From Spirochaetia bacterium (GTDB lineage Bacteria > Spirochaetota > UBA4802 > UBA5550): a stretch of DNA of 45,989 nt. Every line of letters begins with the position of its first letter. The stretch's first letter is position 1. Below are positions 15,420-24,016 of the stretch, in pieces. The translations under genes and the position numbers were made by a program. Under the pieces are notes generated by a model that made no database searches, had not been told where the DNA came from, and saw only the letters and a program-made list of their open reading frames with translations. The DNA lies in the NCBI GenBank assembly GCA_009885955.1, contig VFJS01000012.1, positions 1-45,989 of the forward strand, read 5' to 3'.

Positions 15420-17334
15420 TTCATCGGAAGCAGTACAGGGCATCGTATTCAACGACTTCATGGCCAAGATGAAACCGAGGCCCAGACTCACTGTGTCCCA
15501 GTGGGCCGATGAATACCGATACCTTTCTCCTGAGTCTTCATCGGAGCCTGGGAAGTGGAAGACTGACCGTGTGCCGTATCTCCGGGAGATCATGGATTCC
15601 GTGAATGACCCGAGGGCCCGCATTATCGTTGTAATGACTGCTTCCCAGGTGGGAAAGTCCGAGGCCATAAATAATGTCCTGGCATACTTTGCTCATCAGG
15701 ATCCGTGCCCCATACTCATGATACAGCCTACTTTAGACGCGGCCAGGGATTACTCAAAGTCGAGGATTGCTCCCATGATACGGGATACCGAAGTCCTCAC
15801 AGAAATCATGGGTGATACAAAGACCAGGACAAAGGACAACATGATTCTGGAGAAGTATTTCCCAGGCGGTAGGATGGTAATGGTTGGTTCCAATTCACCG
15901 TCCGGAGTTTCCTCAAAGCCGATGCGGGTAGTCCTGGCTGATGAGATTGACCGGTACGAACCAACGAAGGAAGGGGATGTTATTGATTTGGCACGAAAGA
16001 GGATGGCGACATTTTTCAATTCACTTTTGTTCCTGACAACAACTCCCAGCACAAAGGATCTGAGTAAAATTGAAAGTTGGTGGGAGATATCCGATAAACG
16101 GAAATTCTTTGTTCCCTGTGGCGGATGTAGTGAGCTCATGGTTCTCCGCTGGTCAAGGGAAACCGTGATATGGGACAGGGACGAGGCAGGAAATCATCTC
16201 CCTGAGACTGCGAAATATTGCTGTGAGCATTGTGGAGTTCTTCTTAGTGACCTTGAACTTAATAAGATGATACAGAAAGGCCGGTGGATTGCCACTGCAC
16301 CGTTTAACGGAATTGCCGGATTTGGTGAACTCCCTGAATTTTACAGTCCATGGAAGCGGCTTGTTGATACAGTGAAAGATTTCCTCGATGCTCAGGGAGA
16401 TGATGAGAAGCTGAAAGTATGGGTGAATACCTCTCTTGGCCAGTTATGGGAAATCCGGAATCAGAGAATGGAGCCAAACTTTATTTATGAGCGCCGGGAG
16501 CAGTATGGCATGGTGGTCCCCATGGAAGCTGCCTTTATCACTGCCGGCATCGATGTCCAGGAGAACCGTATTGAGGTCTATACCAAGGCCTGGGGCCGTA
16601 ACGAAGAGAGCTGGGCACTGGAGCATGTGGCTTTTTTTGGGAGCCCGGCTATCATGACCAGTGAGGTTATGAATCCGGAGCAGAACGGGCTTTTCGGGAA
16701 ATATGCCGATGACCAGACAAATATATGGTCTCAGGTGGATCAGTTTCTGCAGAAGACCTATGAGCACGCATCGGGCGTGCGGCTGAATATATCATGCACC
16801 GCAATTGATACCGGGTACCTGGCGGATCAGGTTTACGCATTTATCAGGCCCAGAGAAAAAAGGGGTATTTGCGCGGTAAAGGGTTCCAGTGAAAAGCAGA
16901 ATCCTATCATATCAAACCCTTCCAGAAATAATAAAGGTAAAGTTAATCTTTATAATGTGGGGATTTTCGCGGCGAAGGAGCTGCTTATGGAGAGGCTCTT
17001 CATTGAGGCCTCGGGGCCGGGCTGTCATCATTACCCGGACAGGTTTAACTTTGAATTTTTTGAGCAGCTCACATCAGAGAAGAAGGTTATTACGGTTAGG
17101 AATAACCAGAAGATTATCTCCTGGGTGAAGATACGGCCGAGGAATGAGGCCTGGGATTTGGAAGTTTATAACCTGGCAGCCCTGCGCATCGGGTGCCCCA
17201 GCCGTGAGGTATTGAATAATCTGGTTGATTTCATGTACGCCAAGAAGCGGGAGATTGAGGACCATATCCCGGCGCCGGCTTTCAATAAGGCCCGGAGGCA
17301 GCGGAGGGTCATCAGCAGCGGGGTTCAGCTATGA
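15412..17334 (+). CDS. Terminase large subunit (lambda GpA family)
   Basis: The packaging motor and nuclease, 640 residues as in lambda gpA. The N-terminal region SQWADEYRYLSPESSSEPGKW is diagnostic of the family. The Walker A is TASQVGKSEA at about residue 76, and the acidic Walker B is VLADEIDRYEP near 174. A zinc-finger pair follows (VPCGGCSE and CCEHCGVLL). The nuclease domain begins with ITAGIDVQENRIEV. It starts with GTG and overlaps the small subunit. The family suggests cos packaging into a lambda-type procapsid. Confidence 0.95.
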   Translation: MHNSSEAVQGIVFNDFMAKMKPRPRLTVSQWADEYRYLSPESSSEPGKWKTDRVPYLREIMDSVNDPRARIIVVMTASQVGKSEAINNVLAYFAHQDPCPILMIQPTLDAARDYSKSRIAPMIRDTEVLTEIMGDTKTRTKDNMILEKYFPGGRMVMVGSNSPSGVSSKPMRVVLADEIDRYEPTKEGDVIDLARKRMATFFNSLLFLTTTPSTKDLSKIESWWEISDKRKFFVPCGGCSELMVLRWSRETVIWDRDEAGNHLPETAKYCCEHCGVLLSDLELNKMIQKGRWIATAPFNGIAGFGELPEFYSPWKRLVDTVKDFLDAQGDDEKLKVWVNTSLGQLWEIRNQRMEPNFIYERREQYGMVVPMEAAFITAGIDVQENRIEVYTKAWGRNEESWALEHVAFFGSPAIMTSEVMNPEQNGLFGKYADDQTNIWSQVDQFLQKTYEHASGVRLNISCTAIDTGYLADQVYAFIRPREKRGICAVKGSSEKQNPIISNPSRNNKGKVNLYNVGIFAAKELLMERLFIEASGPGCHHYPDRFNFEFFEQLTSEKKVITVRNNQKIISWVKIRPRNEAWDLEVYNLAALRIGCPSREVLNNLVDFMYAKKREIEDHIPAPAFNKARRQRRVISSGVQL

Positions 17335-17483
17335 CAAAGGAGATAGTCAGAGCGGAGTGTGAACGGTGTGGCCTGGTGCAGCTCATCGAGGCCTTTGTGA
17401 AGATTACAAAACATAAATGCATCAACTGTGGGACTTATATATGGTTGAATAACGCCGGAGATGAAAATGAAAGAAAAACTTAA
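17331..17483 (+). CDS. Small zinc-ribbon protein, 50 residues
   Basis: MTKEIVRAECERCGLVQL and HKCINCGTYIWL supply two CxxC knuckles. It overlaps the terminase stop by 4 bases, and the next small frame overlaps its end by 17 bases. Unknown function. Confidence 0.6.
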   Translation: MTKEIVRAECERCGLVQLIEAFVKITKHKCINCGTYIWLNNAGDENERKT

Positions 17484-17601
17484 AAGGATTTGCCGTAAAC
17501 TTTATCGGATATTTTGGGATTTCCCTCTTAACTGGAAACGGTATGGATGGAAAATTTCAGACATGAGAATAAAATATTGGCGAGGAGATTCTTTTGATTA
17601 A
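17467..17601 (+). CDS. Small basic Trp-rich protein, 44 residues
   Basis: The frame reads MKEKLKRICRKLYRIFWDF and then NWKRYGWKISDMRIKYWRGD. It is strongly basic with five Trp. It fills the space between two genes with overlaps on both sides. No family recognised. Confidence 0.45.
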   Translation: MKEKLKRICRKLYRIFWDFPLNWKRYGWKISDMRIKYWRGDSFD

Positions 17602-18076
17602 ATTCAACTTCTTCTCAGTGATAAAATTCGTCCGCATGGCACAGTTGAAATCGGCCCTGAAAGAACGTAAAAAGAATGATGAGTTTTATGATAAGGAAAT
17701 CTGCCGGCTTGGGGAAGAAAACAGGTCGGCCCTGGATGCCATGGAAAAGCACATGAAGGCTAAAATTATTGAGGCAAGAAAAGAAGAGCGGGCCCAGGCC
17801 GGGAGAATGATTTCCGAAAAGAACAAAGTGATTAAGGATTTGGAAGAAAAGGTGAAGGACGGCCAGGATGCGTATAAGATGTACCGAGCACAGGAGCAGT
17901 ATTTCGCCGGCCTCATCTTCGATTTTGCCGTTGATGCCAGGTCCGCCATGCTCCGGCAGAATGAGGCCTTCCAGACTATATCGAAATATACTGAAAAGCT
18001 TGAAGCATATACCAGGCACATGGAAAAAATCGATGATAAAGTGAAGCGAAAACTTTGTCTGAATGAATCCATATAA
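17594..18076 (+). CDS. Coiled-coil phage protein
   Basis: The 160-residue protein is almost entirely helical, with long charged heptad stretches (ALDAMEKHMKAKIIEARKEE, EKNKVIKDLEEKVKDG). I keep the TTG at 17594 as start because GGAG lies six bases before it; ATG 17636 is the alternative. It lies between terminase and portal, but nothing links it to the capsid. Unknown function. Confidence 0.55.
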   Translation: MIKFNFFSVIKFVRMAQLKSALKERKKNDEFYDKEICRLGEENRSALDAMEKHMKAKIIEARKEERAQAGRMISEKNKVIKDLEEKVKDGQDAYKMYRAQEQYFAGLIFDFAVDARSAMLRQNEAFQTISKYTEKLEAYTRHMEKIDDKVKRKLCLNESI

Positions 18077-18088
18077 AAAGAGGTTGAT

Positions 18089-18331
18089 ATGAACCAGAAA
18101 AACGCTGAACCAAAGAGCCCGAAAACGGCAAAGGCCCTCAAGAAACTTTACAAAAAATCAGGTCAAAAAGCTGGCCCGGCGGAAGGTAGGGGAGGAGTTC
18201 AGGTCCTTATAGCAGTAGAGATGGCCTGGATGAACAGGGTGAGGGACAGGATCCGGAAAAGGCTGATGAAGACTATGGTTCTGCTTCCCGAGAGAAAAGA
18301 GCAGGTTGAATTTTTGTTAAGGCATGTATGA
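18089..18331 (+). CDS. Small basic phage protein
   Basis: 80 residues with a Lys-rich N-terminal tail (PKTAKALKKLYKKSGQK) and a helical C-terminus (MNRVRDRIRKRLMKTMVLL). A GAGG precedes the ATG. It could bind nucleic acid. The end overlaps the next ATG. Confidence 0.55.
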   Translation: MNQKNAEPKSPKTAKALKKLYKKSGQKAGPAEGRGGVQVLIAVEMAWMNRVRDRIRKRLMKTMVLLPERKEQVEFLLRHV

Positions 18332-18612
18332 TGCAGCATGAACTTCCTTTTAATATGACCCTGGGAACATCACTTCATTGGTGTAATTATCTTTACAGGT
18401 ATTTTGAGGAATGTCTCGGAGGGTATGTTTTTTCAATTGGTGAAAAGCGAGATTGTTTTGAATGCGCTTCGGATGGAGGATGTATTGAAATGGCGGTTAA
18501 TTTTGGATTTATGAATCTTTTAGATGTTTATCATTTAATTCAGAGGCCTGAAATACTGGCTGAGAAGTACAGAATTGCCCTGGATGTGGCAGGGATTAAA
18601 ATAAATCAATAA
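18328..18612 (+). CDS. Small phage protein, unknown
   Basis: 94 residues containing a CFECASDGGCIEMA segment and a helical end. Its stop shares a base with the start of the DNA methylase, so it is probably co-expressed with it. Confidence 0.55.
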   Translation: MMQHELPFNMTLGTSLHWCNYLYRYFEECLGGYVFSIGEKRDCFECASDGGCIEMAVNFGFMNLLDVYHLIQRPEILAEKYRIALDVAGIKINQ

Positions 18613-19484
18613 TGAATATCATGGTTAATTCATATTTTTCAGGCGCCGGACTTTTTGATTTGGGAATTATGAATGGTGGTCTCAATATTCAACAGAGCTT
18701 TGAAATTGATAAAGTGTGCTGTGAGACCCAGCTGAGGAATTTTACTCATGAGGTCATCGAGGGAGATATCAGAAATAAGACCGTTCTCCAGGATAAAGAG
18801 TGCCATGTGATGGTTGCGGCATTTCCATGTACAAAATATTCAACCGCAGCTGATATCCATGGGAAAAGGGTTGGTGATGAATTGTTTTTACATTTTTTCA
18901 GACATATTGCAATCCGAAGACCTGAGATATATGTCATAGAAAATGTCCCGGGAATGAAGAAATTTCCGGTTGTTATGGAGGCCATGAGCAAACTTCCAGA
19001 TTATTATATTTCAGTATTCTGCCCTGTTCGGGCTGGCATATGGCTTCCTCAACGGAGAATGAGGCTTATTTTAATAGGGTCAAGGACCTCTTTCGCGTGG
19101 AGAGAGCCTAGAGCATCAAGAAGAGTGACATTGAAAGAGATAATAGAAGATTCTCCGGAAATTGAAATAAATGAATCGGTTTATAGCAGAATCAAGGGGA
19201 AATATCGGGACATGCCTATTATCAGCGATCCTGATGCGGATGACATTGCTCCGACCTGTGTTGCACATTATTCAAAAGACCAGTCAACCAGGCTGGTGAA
19301 AGATAAAAGATTTCCTGGAGGAATGCGGCCATATACTCCCAAGGAATATGGGAGACTTCAGGGGGTTCCTGACTGGTTTGAATTTTCTGGAACAGATAAC
19401 CAGATATATCGGCAAATAGGAAATGGTGTGCCTGTTCCGATTGGCGAATGGATTGGAAGGGAAGTTACAAGATATTTTAATTGA
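18612..19484 (+). CDS. DNA (cytosine-5) methyltransferase
   Basis: The 290-residue enzyme has the ordered C5-methylase motifs: I, YFSGAGLFDLG; IV with the catalytic PC, AAFPCTKYS; VI, VIENVPG; VIII, LPQRRMRLILIG; and X, YRQIGNGVPVPIGEW. No restriction endonuclease is adjacent, so it is an orphan enzyme, likely protecting phage DNA or marking it. The specificity is not readable. An alternative start is ATG 18621. Confidence 0.92.
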   Translation: MNIMVNSYFSGAGLFDLGIMNGGLNIQQSFEIDKVCCETQLRNFTHEVIEGDIRNKTVLQDKECHVMVAAFPCTKYSTAADIHGKRVGDELFLHFFRHIAIRRPEIYVIENVPGMKKFPVVMEAMSKLPDYYISVFCPVRAGIWLPQRRMRLILIGSRTSFAWREPRASRRVTLKEIIEDSPEIEINESVYSRIKGKYRDMPIISDPDADDIAPTCVAHYSKDQSTRLVKDKRFPGGMRPYTPKEYGRLQGVPDWFEFSGTDNQIYRQIGNGVPVPIGEWIGREVTRYFN

Positions 19485-19537
19485 ATCTACTGTCTGACCT
19501 TTGGCAGACTATGGATAAATAAATATTAGAATCGTGG

Positions 19538-19558
19538 GGACCGGGAGTAGCTCCCCGG
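19538..19558 (+). terminator. Weak stem-loop after the methylase gene
   Basis: GGGAG-TAG-CTCCC near 19543-19555 forms a short hairpin in the 93-base gap between the methylase and the next gene. No T-run follows, so this is at best a weak attenuator. Confidence 0.25.
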
Positions 19559-19577
19559 GCTTTACAACAAAGGTATT

Positions 19578-19763
19578 ATGGTACAATATTTTAAAAGTAA
19601 AGGTTTCTGGTTGCTGGTGGTAACAGGGATGACGGTTATTAATCTTGTGATTCAATTCATGACAGTTGAGGCATTCAACAAGGCGTCTCTAAAATTTGAA
19701 AAGACCGCCAGGGAGATCCTGACACAGCAGAAAATATTAAATAAAGCCCTGGGTTTGGAATAG
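19578..19763 (+). CDS. Small membrane-anchored protein
   Basis: 61 residues with one hydrophobic helix (FWLLVVTGMTVINLVIQFM) and a charged helical tail. A single-span inner-membrane protein, unknown role. Confidence 0.55.
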   Translation: MVQYFKSKGFWLLVVTGMTVINLVIQFMTVEAFNKASLKFEKTAREILTQQKILNKALGLE

Positions 19764-19773
19764 AGGCTGAACG

Positions 19774-20163
19774 GTGAAACTGTATTTGATTCGGGGCCTC
19801 CCGGGTACCGGTAAAAGTACTTTTGCTAAAAGTTTGAATATTATGCATGTTGAGCACGATATGATGTGTATTAATAATGGTGAATACTCCTGGTGCGCTG
19901 AAAAGATTGAGCCCAGGGATGAGGCCTGCAGGACCATAGTGGATATTTGTCTCGGGGCCGGCGCGGATTGTGTAGTCAGTGATGTTTTTATATATCGGAA
20001 TGATATTGATGATTACCGGAAACTGGCTGAGAAACATGGGGCAGAGCTGATTATTTATACTTTGAGAAAGGAATTCGGGACCATACATGGTGTTTCGAAA
20101 ACAGATTTGATTGCCATGAGGCTTTGCTGGCAGAGCTGCCAGGGGGAAGTTTTTTTGACATGA
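19774..20163 (+). CDS. P-loop kinase-like protein
   Basis: The 129-residue protein starts with YLIRGLPGTGKSTFAKSL, a Walker A typical of polynucleotide kinase/zeta-toxin-like small AAA proteins. VEHDMMCINNGEYSW may hold the acidic substrate site, and GADCVVSDVFIYRNDI a Walker B-like strand. It is short for a full kinase, and its C-terminus ends just before the attC-like gene unit, so it could be truncated. GTG at 19774 is the start. Confidence 0.7.
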   Translation: MKLYLIRGLPGTGKSTFAKSLNIMHVEHDMMCINNGEYSWCAEKIEPRDEACRTIVDICLGAGADCVVSDVFIYRNDIDDYRKLAEKHGAELIIYTLRKEFGTIHGVSKTDLIAMRLCWQSCQGEVFLT

Positions 20164-20208
20164 TTTCACTTAATAGTATGAGCATAGCCGAAATCGGCAG
20201 GAGAAAAA

Positions 20209-20454
20209 ATGAGTGATGGAACATGGGAAAGTTACATAGAAGAAAAGATTTCAATTTTGGAAAAAAAGTTTGCCGATTTGCCGAAGGCGGGCGGCCAGGA
20301 GATGTTAGCGGATGTGCGAGCGATTTCACAAGCATGGTTGGCTGGAATAGCTCATCAGATAACTCAATGTCCGAAAGAAGAAAGAAAAATATGGGAAAAG
20401 GCATTAAAAATTTCAGGGGAATATTACAATAAGTTAAGCGAGCATTTCCGCTAA
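20209..20454 (+). CDS. Small helical protein in a cassette-like unit
   Basis: 81 residues, helical (YIEEKISILEKKFADLP, EERKIWEKALKISGEYY). No family recognised. A good GGAG precedes the ATG. Its TAA stop is also the first three bases of the attC-like inverted repeat, which is typical of integron gene cassettes. Confidence 0.6.
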   Translation: MSDGTWESYIEEKISILEKKFADLPKAGGQEMLADVRAISQAWLAGIAHQITQCPKEERKIWEKALKISGEYYNKLSEHFR

Positions 20455-20512
20455 CATGCGAAGGCACCCGCCACCCGATAGGGTGAGCGAAGCGAACGGG
20501 TGCCGCGTGTTA
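20452..20512. repeat. attC-like imperfect inverted repeat
   Basis: The left arm TAACATGCG-AAG-GCACCCG (20452-20470) pairs with CGGGTGCCGCGTGTTA (20497-20512), leaving one mismatch and a three-base bulge. An inner stem CACCC/GGGTG lies at 20472-20485. The ends are TAAC and GTTA, as in integron attC sites with extrahelical bases, and the upstream stop codon overlaps the site. There is no T-run, so it does not look like a terminator. No integron integrase is in the window. Confidence 0.5.
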
Positions 20513-20568
20513 TATGCTGTTGCTGGAAGGCCACAAAAAGAGGAGAGGATACAGGACGTATTAACGAC

Positions 20569-20934
20569 ATGAGTAAACTAAGTCATTCTGAACTTGTTGA
20601 AAGAGCATATAACTGGCTTTTAAATAAGCAACGGTGCGGATTTGCATTTAAAGAGTTGGTGACCATTTGCATCTCTGGAGAAACGCCGGATGTAATAGGA
20701 TTTAAGGGAGGATATTCCGCTGGGGGTGGATATTCAATTTTAGTAGAATGCAAAACCTCATTATCAGATTTTTATGCAGATAAAAATAAAATATTTAGGA
20801 AATATCCTGATTACGGAATGGGAAATCAAAGATATTTATTAACAGATAATGAACTAATAAAAATAGAACAAGTTCCTGAATTGCATATAACAACAGGCCG
20901 TACCCGAAATACTTCGCAATATAAAATTAAGTGA
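20569..20934 (+). CDS. Nuclease-like protein of the MmcB/VRR-type fold
   Basis: The 121-residue protein has the features of a small PD-(D/E)XK nuclease: a first helix (ELVERAYNWLLN), ETPDVIGFKGGYS with an Asp, then YSILVECKTSLSDF, the ExK pair, and a final DYGMGNQRYLL. Phage and mobile elements often encode such proteins for DNA repair or as resolvases. I start at ATG 20569; a longer frame to 20500 would run into the hairpin. Confidence 0.6.
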   Translation: MSKLSHSELVERAYNWLLNKQRCGFAFKELVTICISGETPDVIGFKGGYSAGGGYSILVECKTSLSDFYADKNKIFRKYPDYGMGNQRYLLTDNELIKIEQVPELHITTGRTRNTSQYKIK

Positions 20935-20943
20935 GGGTCATAA

Positions 20944-21531
20944 ATGCAAGTAAAAATAGACATCAAAGGCCATGAACAGGTAATAAAAGCCCTCGATCCT
21001 AAGCAGCAAAGGACTATCATCCAGAAAGTCACGAATGAGCTGGCCCGGGATGCCAGGGCCGAGGTGCGCCGGGAGATTAAGAATATTTACAACCTGAAGC
21101 TTTCTGATATTGAAGTCAATGTCAAGAAAGCCACCCCGGATAATCTGGCAGCCTATCTCCTGGGATCCGCAAAGAGACTTGCATTGTATAAGTTCGGGGC
21201 AAAGATGACGAAATCCGGTGTGAGTGTCATGATTAAGCGCGGGGCCAGGGTGATTGTCAAGGATGCATTCATGGCCCAGCCGAAGGGCATAGACTATTCA
21301 AAGCGGGGACAGAAGAGGAAAGTTGTTTCTGCAATATCTTTTGTGTTCAAAAGAAATGATATGGGAAGTAAGCGGCCATATACAACAGCAAATTTAAAGA
21401 CCTTCAGTATCTTTAAACTTATTAATAGCAAGCGTATGGTGGATCATATACAATCTTTCGTGAGCAAAAAAACCGGGAAGCTCTTAAGTGACCATATAAA
21501 TTTACTACTTTTTGGAAAAAGAAAAATATGA
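20944..21531 (+). CDS. Minor tail protein Z-like
   Basis: The 195-residue protein resembles lambda gpZ: a beta start KIDIKGHEQVIKAL, then a long helix, IIQKVTNELARDARAEVRREI, and YNLKLSDIEV. gpZ helps form the head-tail joining interface. It is unusual that it lies upstream of portal and capsid; in lambda it is downstream of the head genes. The next small gene overlaps by 4 bases. Confidence 0.7.
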   Translation: MQVKIDIKGHEQVIKALDPKQQRTIIQKVTNELARDARAEVRREIKNIYNLKLSDIEVNVKKATPDNLAAYLLGSAKRLALYKFGAKMTKSGVSVMIKRGARVIVKDAFMAQPKGIDYSKRGQKRKVVSAISFVFKRNDMGSKRPYTTANLKTFSIFKLINSKRMVDHIQSFVSKKTGKLLSDHINLLLFGKRKI

Positions 21532-21728
21532 AAAAAAATGAAATATTAAGCGACATAATCCAAAATGCGCTTGACATATTTCGGGCGTGGGGATATTCTC
21601 GTGGCCACATAGAAATTAATGTTGATGTTAATAAGAACATTGTTATTTTAAAAATTGGTAAAAAATCAAAGAAAATCATTCAAGGGGAAGAAGTAATTTC
21701 TATTGAACAAAGAATGTTTACTAATTAA
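21528..21728 (+). CDS. Small phage protein, unknown
   Basis: 66 residues with an amphipathic start (ILSDIIQNALDIFRAWGYSRGH) and two strands. It begins on an ATGA overlap with the Z-like gene. No family recognised. Confidence 0.5.
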   Translation: MKKNEILSDIIQNALDIFRAWGYSRGHIEINVDVNKNIVILKIGKKSKKIIQGEEVISIEQRMFTN

Positions 21729-21764
21729 ATAAGTGCCCTTCGGGGAGCGCCGACAACCTACATA

Positions 21765-21825
21765 AAGGACCGGGATTGACTGCATAGATAAGCTTGCTAT
21801 GTCGTCAGTCCCGGTCCTTTTTTTT
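21765..21825 (+). terminator. Strong intrinsic terminator inside the late region
   Basis: Arms 21765-21780 and 21804-21819 pair over 15 of 16 bases (AAGGACCGGGATTGAC with its complement), an inner CATAG/CTATG stem extends the hairpin, and eight T follow at 21818-21825. This is a textbook Rho-independent terminator between the Z-like gene and the gpW/portal block. It would cut off head gene expression unless antitermination or a separate late promoter operates. Confidence 0.82.
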
Positions 21826-21835
21826 GGAGAAAAAA

Positions 21836-21940
21836 ATGGAACCATATTTTGATAAGCCATCATTTTCAATATTTTGTGATTACTGCCTCAGCCATAAGGC
21901 TGTTGTTAAACGTATTAAACGCAAGAGGCGGGGAAAATAG
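21836..21940 (+). CDS. Small basic protein, 34 residues
   Basis: An open frame directly after the terminator, with GGAGA before the ATG and the stop touching the next ATG. The product has FCDYCLSH and a C-terminal string of Lys and Arg. Possibly a small nucleic-acid-binding peptide. Confidence 0.45.
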   Translation: MEPYFDKPSFSIFCDYCLSHKAVVKRIKRKRRGK

Positions 21941-22159
21941 ATGGCAGGTATCACCGTAACGCAAGCTCAGGCGAAACTTGACCTATGGATGGCAGCTGAT
22001 GACGCCGTGGCAACGGGCCAGTCTTATGCAATAGCAGGAAGGAATCTAACCAGGGCCGATGCCAGAGAAATAAGGTCTAATATCGATTACTGGGAAAAGC
22101 GTGTTGTGAGGCTTTCAAATGGCGGGATAAGGATCCGCGGGGCCACGCCCACGGGATAA
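21941..22159 (+). CDS. Head-tail joining protein, gpW-like
   Basis: 72 residues: helical start TVTQAQAKLDLWMAADDAVA, then a short strand pair and RADAREIRSNIDYWEKRVVRL. This is the layout of the DUF6148/gpW-like head-completion proteins that sit next to portal genes. It lies where W lies in lambda, just before the portal. Confidence 0.7.
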   Translation: MAGITVTQAQAKLDLWMAADDAVATGQSYAIAGRNLTRADAREIRSNIDYWEKRVVRLSNGGIRIRGATPTG

Positions 22160-22173
22160 ATCACGAGGTAATT

Positions 22174-22410
22174 ATGGCAACAAACAGGGTTATCACATGC
22201 AAATCATGTTCATCAAAAATATCCGGACAGGATTCTTTTGATGAAATTGCCCTCATGGCAGGGTGGAAGAAGGAAGGGAGTTTCTATATCTGTCCGAATC
22301 ACTCTGGCGGCATCAAACCAGCGGAGCCATCGGAGAGGGTATCGAGGAGTTATCCGAAACCGGTAAAAGATTCAGAAAATCCGGTCGATTTTGAGGACAA
22401 ATCGAAGTAA
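22174..22410 (+). CDS. Small zinc-binding-type protein upstream of portal
   Basis: 78 residues with CKSCSSKIS and later YICPNH, which may form a single metal site, then a polar tail. No family recognised. It lies between the joiner and portal genes. Confidence 0.5.
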   Translation: MATNRVITCKSCSSKISGQDSFDEIALMAGWKKEGSFYICPNHSGGIKPAEPSERVSRSYPKPVKDSENPVDFEDKSK

Positions 22411-22417
22411 ATAAACT

Positions 22418-24016
22418 TTGGAAAAGATTAAAAAAAATATCATAGACCGGGCTGTTGAGTTTGTTGCGCCCATCCACGCCGCGAAACGGACGATGGCGCG
22501 TATGCAGATTGCGGCTTCCGGGAGTTATCACGGGGCATCGACTATCCGGCGGGCTGTATCGGAATGGTTTGTCTCAAAAAAAAGCGCCGATGCTGATGTT
22601 CTTCCGGATCTGCCCACTCTGCGGGAGCGGAGCAGGGACCTGGTGCGTAATTCCCCGCTTGCCGGCGGGACCATCAATACCAATGTCACCAATATCGTGG
22701 GCTCCGGTCTCACCATGCAGTCTCGTGTTGACCGGGACGTGCTCAGTATGACCGAGGATGAGGCCGATGCCTGGCAGTCCAAGACCGAGAGGGAGTGGAG
22801 GCTCTGGGCTGAGTCTTATGAGTGCGACATCGAGCGGAAGCTTAATTTCGGCGGTATACAGGAATTGACCATACGGCAGGCTTTTGAAAATGGCGAGGCA
22901 TTTATCATCCCCGCGAGAGTGGCAAGAAAGAATATGCCTTATGATCTCCGTATGCAGATGATTGAATCAGACCGGGTTGTAAATGAAAAATATGTGGCTA
23001 ATACCAGGGAATTGTCCGGCGGGATAAAGAAAGACCAGTACGGGGCGCCGGTAGAATACCATATACTTGAGCAGCATCCGGGGAATATTTTACAGGCAAA
23101 AGAAATGACCTGGAAAAAGGTCCCTGCTTTCGGACGGGAGACCGGCCTCCGTTCAGTTATTCATCTGTATAAAATCCTCCGCCCTGGACAGTCCAGGGGA
23201 ATTCCGTATCTTGCCCCGGTCATTGAGGCTATAAAGCAGATAGACCGTTATACAGAAGCCGAAATTATGGCCGCGGTTATCACCTCCATGCTCACGGTGT
23301 TTATTCACAGTGAAACTCCAGCCGGCTTTGCTCCGCAGGCTCCAATTTCAGAAACCAATGCCAAGGGTGGCGATCAGGATATTAAGCTTGGAAACGGGGC
23401 GGTTGTGGAGCTTGGGTTAAATGAAAAAATTGAAACAGTCAACCCACTCCGCCCCAATACTGCCTTTGACCCCTTTGTCATGTCGATTCTCCGGCAGATT
23501 GGTGTCGCTTTGGAGCTTCCATTCGAGATTTTAATTAAGCATTTCACCGCGTCCTATTCCGCAGCCCGGGCCGCGATGCTTGAGGCCTGGAAGTTTTTCC
23601 TGTCACGCCGGCGGTGGATTGCTGATAATTTCTGCCAGGTGGTTTACGAGATATGGATGTTCGAAGCTGTGGCGAAGGGCCGCATCATCGCCCCGGGGTT
23701 TTTTGATGACCCGATTATAAGAAAAGCATATCTCGGCTCTGAGTGGGTGGGCAATGCTCAGGGGCAGATAGATCCCCTAAAAGAGGTCGATGCCGCGACA
23801 AAGAGGGTGAACGAGGGATTTACCACCAGGTCCTATGAAACGGCCCAGATGACCGGCATGGATTATGACAAGGTCCACAAACAGACAGTCAAGGAAAACA
23901 AAATGAGGCAGGAGCTCCTGTCGGATCCCGCTGAATTAAAATCGGGGGGTGTTGCCCCGGGCAATCAAAATCAATATCCTTCAGATCCACAAGGAGATGG
24001 CAATGGCGTTAATTGA
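22418..24016 (+). CDS. Portal protein (lambda gpB family)
   Basis: The 532-residue protein forms the dodecameric DNA gate at one capsid vertex. Family features: RTMARMQIAASGSYHGAS near the N-terminus, RERSRDLVRNSPLAGG, NIVGSGLTMQSRVD, the central EHHPG-like block LEQHPGNIL, and the C-terminal DPFVMSILRQIGVALELPFE. It begins with TTG. The protease gene overlaps its end, as lambda C follows B. Confidence 0.94.
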   Translation: MEKIKKNIIDRAVEFVAPIHAAKRTMARMQIAASGSYHGASTIRRAVSEWFVSKKSADADVLPDLPTLRERSRDLVRNSPLAGGTINTNVTNIVGSGLTMQSRVDRDVLSMTEDEADAWQSKTEREWRLWAESYECDIERKLNFGGIQELTIRQAFENGEAFIIPARVARKNMPYDLRMQMIESDRVVNEKYVANTRELSGGIKKDQYGAPVEYHILEQHPGNILQAKEMTWKKVPAFGRETGLRSVIHLYKILRPGQSRGIPYLAPVIEAIKQIDRYTEAEIMAAVITSMLTVFIHSETPAGFAPQAPISETNAKGGDQDIKLGNGAVVELGLNEKIETVNPLRPNTAFDPFVMSILRQIGVALELPFEILIKHFTASYSAARAAMLEAWKFFLSRRRWIADNFCQVVYEIWMFEAVAKGRIIAPGFFDDPIIRKAYLGSEWVGNAQGQIDPLKEVDAATKRVNEGFTTRSYETAQMTGMDYDKVHKQTVKENKMRQELLSDPAELKSGGVAPGNQNQYPSDPQGDGNGVN

